Shown here piece after piece: positions 9,093 to 16,568 of a stretch of DNA of 64,000 bases. Within the stretch, counting starts at the first letter, position 1; every line of letters begins with the position of its first letter. The position numbers and the translations under genes were made by a program. The notes under the pieces are model-generated. The model had not been told where the DNA came from. It did not search any database and saw only the letters and a list, made by a program, of their open reading frames with translations. The stretch is from positions 96,662-160,661 of the forward strand of contig NZ_JABMJG010000013.1 in NCBI RefSeq assembly GCF_013376045.1. The letters are read 5' to 3'. This DNA is from Variovorax sp. SG517 (lineage in GTDB: Bacteria; Pseudomonadota; Gammaproteobacteria; Burkholderiales; Burkholderiaceae_C).

Positions 9093-9544
9093 CAATGCAG
9101 GACCTGGGGCGGGTCGTTCGCGTCGTCCGGCTCGCGCGCGGTGCCGGGGCTCGCGTGGTGCGCCACCATGCGCCAGCCCTGCGCGGTCTTGTGATAGACG
9201 TTGGTGGCCAGCACGAAGGCATGGCGCGGGCCCTCGGCGGTGAGCACTTCGATGCGCTCAAGCACGTTGTGCACCGCGCTCGCGAGCGACTCGATCTTGC
9301 GCACCCGCGCGGGCATCGCATGGATCGCGCCGTTGCCGAACATCTGCTCGAAGGCCGCGCGGATCGCCACGGCGCCCACCAGCCGCGGGCCGCCGGGGTG
9401 CACGCAGAACACCTCGTCCTCGTCGGCCCAGCAGGCCATCAGCGCGTCGATGTCGCCGCGCTGCAGTGCTTCATAGAAGGCCGCCTCGACGTCGTCGGCG
9501 GTGCCGCCGATGGCCGCAGCGGCACGGAGTGGGGTCTTGGGCAT
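9092..9544 (-). CDS. SnoaL/NTF2-like protein (SgcJ/EcaC family type)
   Basis: 150-residue single-domain protein of the cystatin-like NTF2 fold. The pattern VEAAFYEALQRGDIDALMACWADEDEVFCVHPGG followed by a segment ending GAVAIRAAFEQMF is characteristic of SnoaL_3/DUF4440 type proteins. No signal peptide. I chose the ATG at 9544 (MPKTPLRAA), because the upstream extension looks non-coding. It heads the operon with the YheT-like hydrolase and the hypothetical protein. The fold binds small hydrophobic ligands or serves as an isomerase in known cases; the substrate here cannot be predicted. Confidence 0.85.
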   Translation of the reverse strand: MPKTPLRAAAAIGGTADDVEAAFYEALQRGDIDALMACWADEDEVFCVHPGGPRLVGAVAIRAAFEQMFGNGAIHAMPARVRKIESLASAVHNVLERIEVLTAEGPRHAFVLATNVYHKTAQGWRMVAHHASPGTAREPDDANDPPQVLH

Positions 9545-9601
9545 GGCGTGATTTTGCCGCGCGCTCCATGACGCGGGCACTGCACCGCTTTGGCTCCGGC
9601 C

Positions 9602-9613
9602 GCACCGCGGTGC
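9602..9613. promoter_or_regulatory. GCACC/GGTGC palindrome upstream of rutA (possible activator site)
   Basis: Perfect 12-base palindrome GCACCGCGGTGC about 110 bases upstream of the sigma-54 -24 element of rutA. The half-sites match those of NtrC, but the spacing is 2 bases rather than the usual 5. It is at the right distance for an enhancer; the assignment is speculative. Confidence 0.3.
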
Positions 9614-9643
9614 CGCAGCCGGGGCAAAGCTTCTGCTCCGTTT

Positions 9644-9659
9644 TGGACCAAATGGTCAA
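9644..9659. promoter_or_regulatory. RutR-type operator upstream of rutA
   Basis: TGGACCA-AA-TGGTCAA differs at one base from the published RutR consensus TTGACCA-N2-TGGTCAA. It lies 53 bases upstream of the sigma-54 promoter and 103 bases upstream of the rutA start. A rutR gene follows the operon. RutR releases DNA when bound to uracil or thymine, so this box would couple the operon to its substrate. Confidence 0.75.
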
Positions 9660-9711
9660 AACGACGGCGTCTATTTTTCATAAGCCGTTGATTTGAAAGG
9701 ATTTATACAAC

Positions 9712-9727
9712 TGGCACGGCACATGCA
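9712..9727 (+). promoter_or_regulatory. Sigma-54 promoter of the rut operon
   Basis: TGGCACG-GCAC-ATGCA matches the -24/-12 consensus TGGCACG-N4-TTGCA at all but one base, with the invariant GG (9713-9714) and GC (9725-9726) exactly 10 bases apart. Transcription would begin near 9738, giving a short leader before AGGAG (9750-9754) and the rutA ATG. Sigma-54/NtrC control fits the nitrogen-scavenging role of rut genes. Confidence 0.8.
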
Positions 9728-9762
9728 AGGAGCCTTCCGAACCCGCAACAGGAGCCCTTCCA

Positions 9763-10875
<1,113 letters not shown>

Positions 10876-10891
10876 GCGGAAGGAGCGCCAC

Positions 10892-11692
10892 ATGACCACT
10901 CCCGCACGCAACACCACCCTGAGCTCGAACACGCCCGTCGGCGCGCCGCGCGCCCCCGGTGCGCCCGCGCCGCTGATACTGCCCGCGCGGCCCGAACCGC
11001 TGGCGCTGCACGCGAGCGACTCGGCGCTGATCGTCGTCGACATGCAGAACGCCTATGCCTCCATCGGCGGCTACGTCGACTCGGCCGGCTTCGACATCTC
11101 CGGCGCGCAAGGCACCATCGCCGGCATCGTTCGCGCTATCGCGGCGGCGCGCGCGGCCGGCATGCTGGTCGTGTTCCTGCAGAACGGCTGGGACGCGAAC
11201 TACGTGGAAGCCGGCGGCCCCGGCTCGCCCAACTGGCACAAGTCGAACGCGCTCAAGACCATGCGCGCCAGGCCCGAGCTGCAGGGCAAGTTCCTCGCCA
11301 AGGGCGGCTGGGACTACGAGCTCATCGAGGAGATGAAGCCGCAGCCCGGCGACATCGTCGTGCCGAAGACGCGCTACAGCGGCTTCTTCAACAGCACCCT
11401 CGACAGCACGCTGCGCTCGCGCGGCATACGCCACCTGGTGTTCACCGGCATCGCCACCAACGTGTGCGTCGAATCGACGCTGCGCGACGCCTTCCACCTC
11501 GAGTACTTCGCCGTGATGCTGGAAGACGCCACGCACGAGCTCGGCGGGCCCGCCATCCAGAAGGCCTCGGTCTACAACGTCGAGACCTTCTTCGGCTGGG
11601 TGTCCACGACGGAGCACTTCTGCAGCACCTTCGCGCCCTCCCTCACCACGCAAGCCGCTCAGCCCGCCAAGGCCGAAGCGGCCGTCGCCTGA
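10892..11692 (+). CDS. rutB: Ureidoacrylate amidohydrolase RutB
   Basis: Isochorismatase-fold cysteine hydrolase that splits (peroxy)ureidoacrylate into carbamate and (peroxy)aminoacrylate, releasing the first nitrogen. 266 residues. The catalytic triad is visible: Asp50 (IVVDMQNAY), Lys159 (VVPKTRYSGFF) and Cys192 (GIATNVCVES). It has about 35 extra N-terminal residues rich in Pro/Ala compared with E. coli, and an internal start near residue 40 cannot be excluded. Located 16 bases after rutA. Confidence 0.95.
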   Translation: MTTPARNTTLSSNTPVGAPRAPGAPAPLILPARPEPLALHASDSALIVVDMQNAYASIGGYVDSAGFDISGAQGTIAGIVRAIAAARAAGMLVVFLQNGWDANYVEAGGPGSPNWHKSNALKTMRARPELQGKFLAKGGWDYELIEEMKPQPGDIVVPKTRYSGFFNSTLDSTLRSRGIRHLVFTGIATNVCVESTLRDAFHLEYFAVMLEDATHELGGPAIQKASVYNVETFFGWVSTTEHFCSTFAPSLTTQAAQPAKAEAAVA

Positions 11693-11729
11693 CCTCCCTT
11701 TCCCCCCTCCTCGACAAGGACCCTCCACC

Positions 11730-12122
11730 ATGCCCAAGCAAGCCATCATTCCTCCCGGCACCGGCGTTCCCATCGCTCCCTTCGTTCCCGGCACGCTCGC
11801 CGACGGCGTGCTGTACGTGTCGGGCACGCTGCCCTTCGACAAGGACAACAACGTGGTGCACGTGGGCGACGCGAGCGCGCAGGCCAGGCACGTGCTCACC
11901 ACCATCAAGGGCGTGGTCGAGGCCGCCGGCGGCACCATGGACGACGTGACCTTCAACCAGATCATGCTCAAGGACTGGGCCGACTACGCGAAGATCAACG
12001 CGGTGTACGCCGAGTTCTTCCCCGGCACCAAGCCCGCGCGCTACTGCATCCAGTGCGGCCTGGTGAAGCCCGACGCGCTGGTCGAGATCGCATCGATCGC
12101 GCACGTGGGCAAGAAGGCCTGA
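11730..12122 (+). CDS. rutC: 3-aminoacrylate deaminase RutC (RidA family)
   Basis: Small YjgF/YER057c/UK114 (RidA) family protein that deals with the reactive enamine 3-aminoacrylate made by RutB. 130 residues, the usual length. The sequence VLYVSGTLPFDKDNNVVHVGDASAQARHVL and the C-terminal ARYCIQCGLVKPDALVEI, with the conserved Arg of the active site, are typical of RutC. Preceded by AAGGA and 37 bases after rutB. Confidence 0.95.
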   Translation: MPKQAIIPPGTGVPIAPFVPGTLADGVLYVSGTLPFDKDNNVVHVGDASAQARHVLTTIKGVVEAAGGTMDDVTFNQIMLKDWADYAKINAVYAEFFPGTKPARYCIQCGLVKPDALVEIASIAHVGKKA

Positions 12123-12127
12123 ACTTC

Positions 12128-12934
12128 ATGAGCGCGCTGCACTACGAGGTGCACGGGTCGTCCGATGCGGCGGCCACGGTGCTGCTGTCGTCGGGCCTCG
12201 GCGGTTCGGCCGGCTTCTGGCAGCCGCAGCTCGGCGCGCTGATGGCCGCCGGCTACCGCGTCATCGCCTACGACCAGCGCGGCACCGGCCGCAGCCCCGC
12301 CGCGCTGCCCGAGGCCTATGCCATCGCGGACATGGCCCGCGACGTGATCGAGATACTCGACGCGACGAACACCGCGCGGTGCCATTTCGCGGGCCATGCG
12401 CTCGGCGGCCTCGTCGGCCTGCAGCTTGCGCTGGATGCGCCTTCGCGCATCGCGAGCCTCGCGCTCGTGAACGCGTGGTCGAAGCCCAACCCGCATTCGG
12501 CGCGCTGCTTCGATGCGCGGCTCGCGCTGCTGGGCGCATGCGGCCCGCGCGCGTATGTCGAAGCGCAGCCGATCTTTCTCTACCCCGCCGCCTGGGCCGC
12601 GGAAAACGCACAGCGCGTGGCCGACGAAGTCGATCACGCCTTCGCGCACTTCCCGGGCGAAGCGAACATGCGCGCGCGCATCGCCGCGCTGCGGGCCTTC
12701 GACGTCGACGCCCGCCTCGCCGACATCCTCGCGCCCGCCCTGATCGCCGCGGCCAGGGACGACACGCTCGTGCCCTGGACCTGCTCCCAGCGCCTGGCCG
12801 ATGGCCTGCGCGACGTCACGCTCGACTTCATGCCGCACGGCGGCCATGCCCACAGCGTGACCGATGCGCAAGCCTTCAACCGCAGCCTGCTCGACTTTCT
12901 CTCGCGGGTCAGTGCACCCGCCATTCCAGCATGA
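12128..12934 (+). CDS. rutD: Aminoacrylate hydrolase RutD
   Basis: Alpha/beta-fold protein thought to speed hydrolysis of aminoacrylate to malonic semialdehyde and ammonia. 268 residues from ATG 12128, which begins 5 bases after the rutC stop. The nucleophile-elbow position reads GHALGG instead of the usual G-x-S-x-G: the serine is replaced by Ala, as also seen in E. coli RutD. VNAWSKPNPHSARCF and the C-terminal HGGHAHSVTD match the family. Its stop overlaps the rutE start (ATGA). Confidence 0.94.
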   Translation: MSALHYEVHGSSDAAATVLLSSGLGGSAGFWQPQLGALMAAGYRVIAYDQRGTGRSPAALPEAYAIADMARDVIEILDATNTARCHFAGHALGGLVGLQLALDAPSRIASLALVNAWSKPNPHSARCFDARLALLGACGPRAYVEAQPIFLYPAAWAAENAQRVADEVDHAFAHFPGEANMRARIAALRAFDVDARLADILAPALIAAARDDTLVPWTCSQRLADGLRDVTLDFMPHGGHAHSVTDAQAFNRSLLDFLSRVSAPAIPA

Positions 12935-13527
12935 CCTCCAAGAACACCCTCGACGACGCCGCGCTGTCGCTGCTCTTCACCGGCGCGCGCACCCACAACG
13001 GCTGGACCGACGAGCCCGTCACCGACGCGCAGCTGAAGCAGATCTACGCGCTCGCGAGCCTCGGCCCCACTTCGGCCAACTGCTCGCCCGCGCGCTTCGT
13101 CTTCGTGCGCACGCCCGAGGGCAAGCAGCGCCTCGCACCCGCGCTCTCCAAGGGCAACCTCGACAAGACCATGGCAGCACCCGTCACCGTCATCGCCGCG
13201 TGGGACCGCAAGTTCTACGACAGGCTGCCCACGCTGTTCCCGCATGCCGACGCGCGCAGCTGGTTCACCGGCAGCCCCGAGGCCGCGCACGAGACGGCCT
13301 TTCGCAACGCCAGCCTGCAGGCGGGCTACCTGCTGCTCGCGGCTCGCGCGGTCGGGCTCGACGCGGGCCCGATGTCGGGCTTCGACAAGGCGAAGGTCGA
13401 CGCGGCCTTCTTCGAGGGCACCGACTGGACCGTCAACTTCCTCATCAACCTCGGCCACGGCGACACGTCGAAGCTGTTCGGCCGCCTGCCGCGGCTGGCC
13501 TTCGACGAGGCCTGCCTGCTGGCCTGA
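12931..13527 (+). CDS. rutE: Malonic semialdehyde reductase RutE
   Basis: Nitroreductase-fold flavoprotein that reduces malonic semialdehyde to 3-hydroxypropionate with NAD(P)H. 198 residues, usual length. It begins with MTSKNTLDDAALSLLFTGAR and contains HNGW, the LASLGPTSANCSP FMN-binding segment, and the C-terminal GHGDTSKLFGRLPRL. The ATG overlaps the rutD stop by 4 bases. Confidence 0.95.
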   Translation: MTSKNTLDDAALSLLFTGARTHNGWTDEPVTDAQLKQIYALASLGPTSANCSPARFVFVRTPEGKQRLAPALSKGNLDKTMAAPVTVIAAWDRKFYDRLPTLFPHADARSWFTGSPEAAHETAFRNASLQAGYLLLAARAVGLDAGPMSGFDKAKVDAAFFEGTDWTVNFLINLGHGDTSKLFGRLPRLAFDEACLLA

Positions 13528-13541
13528 AGGAGTCACGCGAG

Positions 13542-14099
13542 ATGCTGCACAACGCCATGGCCTCGAACACCGCTTCATCGTCACCCAACCCCGCGCTGCT
13601 GCCGCAGGGCCTGCAGAAGGCCGACTACCGCAACGCGATGGCGCGGCTGGGCGCGGCGGTGAACATCATCACCACCGACGGCCCCGCAGGCCGCGCGGGC
13701 TTCACCGCATCGGCCGTGTGCAGCGTGACCGACGAGCCGCCGACGCTGCTGGTGTGCCTGAACCGTTCGGCCTCGGTGTACCCGGCGTTCAAGGCCAACG
13801 GCGTGCTGTGCGTCAACGTGCTGGCGGCCGGGCACCAGTCGCTGTCCGCCCTCTTCGGCGGCAAGACGCCGATGGACGAGCGCTTCGCCGCAGCAAGCTG
13901 GAGCAGCAAGACCACCGGCTCGCCGGTGCTGGACGATGCGGCCGTGTCCTTCGACTGCCGCGTGGTGCATGCGACGAGTTCGGGCACGCACGATGTTCTG
14001 TTCTGCGAGGCAGTCTCCATCGCCATCGGCGGTGCGGCGCAGGGGTTGATCTACTTCGATCGGCGATATCACGAGATCGCTGCGCCGCCGCAGCACTGA
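13542..14099 (+). CDS. rutF: NADH:FMN oxidoreductase RutF
   Basis: Flavin reductase that supplies reduced FMN to RutA. 185 residues of the flavin-reductase-like split-barrel family; ITTDGPAGRAGFTASAVCSVTDEPPTLLVCLN and the C-terminal GLIYFDRRYHEI are typical. The ATG at 13542 has AAGGAG 9 bases upstream; an ATG at 13557 is an alternative. Last rut gene here: no rutG permease follows, unlike E. coli, so uptake must be provided by another transporter. Confidence 0.94.
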   Translation: MLHNAMASNTASSSPNPALLPQGLQKADYRNAMARLGAAVNIITTDGPAGRAGFTASAVCSVTDEPPTLLVCLNRSASVYPAFKANGVLCVNVLAAGHQSLSALFGGKTPMDERFAAASWSSKTTGSPVLDDAAVSFDCRVVHATSSGTHDVLFCEAVSIAIGGAAQGLIYFDRRYHEIAAPPQH

Positions 14100-14112
14100 T
14101 CTTCTTTTCCCC

Positions 14113-14138
14113 CTCCCTCTCCCCGAGGGGAGAGGGAG
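14113..14138. terminator. Hairpin between rutF and rutR
   Basis: Perfect 12-bp inverted repeat CTCCCTCTCCCC/GGGGAGAGGGAG with a 2-base centre, located between the convergent rutF and rutR genes. There is no T-run on either side. Its purine/pyrimidine-rich sequence resembles one arm of repeat family B seen at 29914-30018 and elsewhere. A bidirectional termination role is inferred. Confidence 0.5.
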
Positions 14139-14145
14139 TAAGGCC

Positions 14146-14850
14146 TCAGCGCGGCACGATGCCCTGCAGCACGATGCGCTGAACGTTCTCCACCGCACGC
14201 TCGAAGAAGGCCTCGTCCTCCAGCGTATGCCCCGACAGCGCCTGCACCTGCACGCCGAAGTCCGCGTAGTGCTGCGTCATTGCCCACAGCGCGAAGATCA
14301 GGTGGTGCGGATCGACCGGCGCCAGCTTGCCCGCATCGATCCATGCGCGGATCACTTCCGATTTCTTCTCCACCAGCGTGCGCAGTTCGCGATCGAGTTC
14401 ATCGCGCAGCAGCGGTGCACCCTGGATCATCTCCAGGCAGAAGAGCCGCGACGCATCGGGCCGGTCGCGCGAGACCACCAGCTTGCGGCGGATGTAGTCG
14501 CCGATGGCCTCGGCCGGGTCCTGCTCGGCGCTGAAGCCGCGCAGCGGTTCGAGCCACAGCGCGAGCAGGTCGCGCAGCACGTTGACGTAGAGCTCTTCCT
14601 TGTTCGCGAAGTAGTAGAGCAGGTTGCTCTTCGACACGTCGGCGCGCGCGGCCACCTGGTCGATGGAGGTGCCGTGCAGGCCGAAGCGCGAGAACAGCCC
14701 CAGCGCCGCACCGAGGATCGCACTGCGCTTGTCCTCGATCTGGCGCAACCGGCGGTTCACCGCGGAGGCGCTGCGCACCGCCGGCTTCGCGCGCTTGCGC
14801 GCGGGGCTTTCCTTGCTGGCGCTCGCGGCCAGTGCTTTGGTCTTCGGCAT
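14146..14850 (-). CDS. rutR: TetR-family pyrimidine regulator RutR
   Basis: Uracil/thymine-responsive repressor of the rut genes. 234 residues from ATG 14850, preceded by GAGGAA. The N-terminal 35 residues are a basic Ala/Lys extension. The helix-turn-helix region LFSRFGLHGTSIDQVAARADVSKSNLLYYF is characteristic of RutR, and the C-terminal ALWAMTQHYADFG also matches. Convergent with rutF and divergent from the oxygenase operon, so the 227-base region 14851-15077 controls both. Two RutR-like boxes are seen in this window (9644-9659 and 15010-15025). Confidence 0.93.
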   Translation of the reverse strand: MPKTKALAASASKESPARKRAKPAVRSASAVNRRLRQIEDKRSAILGAALGLFSRFGLHGTSIDQVAARADVSKSNLLYYFANKEELYVNVLRDLLALWLEPLRGFSAEQDPAEAIGDYIRRKLVVSRDRPDASRLFCLEMIQGAPLLRDELDRELRTLVEKKSEVIRAWIDAGKLAPVDPHHLIFALWAMTQHYADFGVQVQALSGHTLEDEAFFERAVENVQRIVLQGIVPR

Positions 14851-14919
14851 CTTTCCTCGTTCCTCCCTCGTTCGTTCAATCGCTCGATCGGTCGGTCCTG
14901 CCTCGGCAGGCGCTACGGC

Positions 14920-14942
14920 GCACCACTGTAAGGCCGTGGTGC
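14920..14942. promoter_or_regulatory. GCACCAC-N9-GTGGTGC inverted repeat (possible enhancer site)
   Basis: Perfect 7-bp inverted repeat with 9-base spacer about 87-109 bases upstream of the -24 element of the sigma-54 promoter at 15028. Half-sites resemble NtrC sites (GCACC/GGTGC) but the spacer is longer than the canonical one. Position suits an enhancer-binding activator; it could also be an operator for rutR. Confidence 0.4.
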
Positions 14943-15009
14943 ATCCCCATGCGCCGCAACCGCCTTCGCGGCGCGGCAATTCGCACCATGCTGACGCGAC
15001 GAATGGGTT

Positions 15010-15025
15010 TTGTCCATTTGGTCCA
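15010..15025. promoter_or_regulatory. RutR-type operator next to the sigma-54 promoter of the oxygenase operon
   Basis: TTGTCCA-TT-TGGTCCA differs from the RutR consensus TTGACCA-N2-TGGTCAA at two positions and shares the core CCA-N2-TGGTC with the box upstream of rutA. It ends 2 bases before the -24 element, so a bound repressor would block the promoter directly. Confidence 0.65.
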
Positions 15026-15027
15026 AC

Positions 15028-15043
15028 TGGCACAGACGTTGCA
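15028..15043 (+). promoter_or_regulatory. Sigma-54 promoter of the oxygenase/transport operon
   Basis: TGGCACA-GACG-TTGCA is a perfect match to TGGCACR-N4-TTGCW, with GG (15029-15030) and GC (15041-15042) 10 bases apart. Transcription would begin near 15054, leaving a short leader with GAGGAA before the ATG at 15078. Confidence 0.85.
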
Positions 15044-15077
15044 TGGCGAAAGGCATGCCAAGCACGAGGAACCTGCC

Positions 15078-16079
15078 ATGACCCTGCTTTCCGTCCCCAT
15101 CATCGATCTCGCGCCCTACTTCGCCGGAAGCGCCGAAGGCAAGGCGGAGGTAGCGAAGAAAGTCGACGAGGCCTGCCGCAGCATCGGCTTCCTCGTCATC
15201 ACCAACCACGGCATCTCTGCGGAGCTGATCGCGCGCGTGTCGTCGCTCTCGCGCAAGTTCTTCGACATGCCACTGGGCGAGAAGCGCAAGGTCGATCGTC
15301 CGCGCGAGGACGCGGTGCGCGGCTACAGCGCGGTGGGCGAGGAAGGGCTCTCCTATAGCCTCGAGGAAGCGGCACCGGGCGATCTGAAGGAGTCGTTCTC
15401 CATCGGCCCCTCGAACGTGCCCGACGACGACTACCACCGCGGCCCTGCCGCAGGCCCGCACTTCGAACCCAACAGCTGGCCGCCCATCGAGGGCTTCAAG
15501 GAAGCCTACGAGCAGTACTTCGACGCTATGAGCGATCTCTCTCGCTCGCTGATGCGCGTCTTCGCGCTCGGCCTCTCGCTGCCCGAGACCTTCTTCGACG
15601 ACAAGATCGACAGGCACATCAGCATGTTCCGCGTGCTGAGCTACCCGCCCCAGCGCGAGCAGCCGCTGCCCGGCCAGCTGCGCGCGGGTGCGCACAGCGA
15701 CTACGGCAGCCTCACCATCGTGCTGCCCGACGACAAGGGCCTGCAGGTGTTCAACAAGGCCGGCCAGTGGGTGGACGTGCCGCAGGTCGAGGGCGGCCTG
15801 GTGGTCAACATCGCCGACCTCATGATGCAGTGGACCAACGACCAGTGGGTGTCCACGCTGCACCGCGTGATCAACCCGCCCTTCGAGGTGGCGAGCACCA
15901 ACCGCCGCCAGTCGCTGGTGTTCTTCCACCAGCCCAACTACGACGCGATGGTCGAGTGCCTGCCGAGCTGCCTCGCGCCGGGCGAGCAGCCGAAGTACGC
16001 GCCCATCTCCTCGGGCGACCACCTCACCTCGAAGTTCGTCAAGCAGACGACCTTCGGCGGCACCAAGGTCGCGGCCTGA
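15078..16079 (+). CDS. 2-oxoglutarate/Fe(II)-dependent oxygenase, isopenicillin-N-synthase-like (1)
   Basis: Non-haem iron dioxygenase. 333 residues with an N-terminal DIOX_N domain (VPIIDLAPYF, SIGFLVITNHGI) and a C-terminal 2OG-FeII domain. The iron ligands are visible: His206 and Asp208 (GAHSDYGSLT) and His262 (STLHRVINP); the 2-oxoglutarate-binding Arg277-x-Ser279 is present. First gene of a 12-gene operon under sigma-54 and probably RutR control. The substrate is unknown; the fungal thymine 7-hydroxylase belongs to the same superfamily and would fit the regulation, but I cannot tell this from sequence alone. Confidence 0.9.
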   Translation: MTLLSVPIIDLAPYFAGSAEGKAEVAKKVDEACRSIGFLVITNHGISAELIARVSSLSRKFFDMPLGEKRKVDRPREDAVRGYSAVGEEGLSYSLEEAAPGDLKESFSIGPSNVPDDDYHRGPAAGPHFEPNSWPPIEGFKEAYEQYFDAMSDLSRSLMRVFALGLSLPETFFDDKIDRHISMFRVLSYPPQREQPLPGQLRAGAHSDYGSLTIVLPDDKGLQVFNKAGQWVDVPQVEGGLVVNIADLMMQWTNDQWVSTLHRVINPPFEVASTNRRQSLVFFHQPNYDAMVECLPSCLAPGEQPKYAPISSGDHLTSKFVKQTTFGGTKVAA

Positions 16080-16093
16080 GCCCATCCGAATCC

Positions 16094-16480
16094 ATGGCCC
16101 ATCTCTCCTACGTCAACGTCTTCGCCAAGGACGTGGTCGCGCTCAGCGGCTTCTACCAGCGCGTGTTCGGCTTCAAGGAGATCGAGGCGATCCGCTCGCC
16201 CATCTTCCGCGGGCTGGACACCGGCAAGTCGAGCCTCGGCTTCAACGCGCTCGATGCCTACGAGCTGCTGCACCTGAGCGAGTTCTCCGACACGCGCGGC
16301 GTGAAGTTCCTGCTGAACATCGACGTCGACAGCCAGGCCGACGTCGACCGCATGGTGCCCGTCGCGCTCGAGGCCGGCGCCACGCTCGTGAAGCCGCCCT
16401 ACGTCACCTACTACAACTGGTACCAGTCGGTGCTGCTCGATCCCGAAGGCAACGTGTTCCGCATCAACTTCATGATGTAG
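16094..16480 (+). CDS. VOC-family (glyoxalase/dioxygenase-like) protein
   Basis: 128-residue single VOC module: MAHLSYVNVFAKDVVALSGFYQRVFGF at the start and YYNWYQSVLLDPEGNVFRINF at the end, the usual beta-alpha-beta-beta-beta pairs. Metal-ligand type Glu/His positions are partly present, so it may be an enzyme (isomerase, dioxygenase or lyase) or a binding protein. It follows the oxygenase by 14 bases, suggesting it acts on the oxygenase product. The ATG at 16094 is the only good in-frame start. Confidence 0.82.
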   Translation: MAHLSYVNVFAKDVVALSGFYQRVFGFKEIEAIRSPIFRGLDTGKSSLGFNALDAYELLHLSEFSDTRGVKFLLNIDVDSQADVDRMVPVALEAGATLVKPPYVTYYNWYQSVLLDPEGNVFRINFMM

Positions 16481-16490
16481 CGGCGCGCGG

Positions 16491-16555
16491 CCTTCCGTCT
16501 CTTCTTCCTCTTCTCTCGCTTCTGCTTTCCTCTCCCTCGTCTTCACGCTCCTCAC
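16491..16555 (+). other. Polypyrimidine tract in the operon leader of the BMP gene
   Basis: About 65 bases that are nearly all C and T on the plus strand, filling most of the 88-base gap between the VOC gene and the BMP-type binding-protein gene. No hairpin is evident. An unstructured C-rich RNA of this sort could be a Rho-entry site or simply a spacer. Confidence 0.4.
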
Positions 16556-16568
16556 GAAAGGTTGCTCC

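Noticed and set aside
9581..9597. TGCACCGCTTTGGCTCC as an NtrC site
   Set aside because: Only the left half-site fits; the right half-site has too many mismatches.
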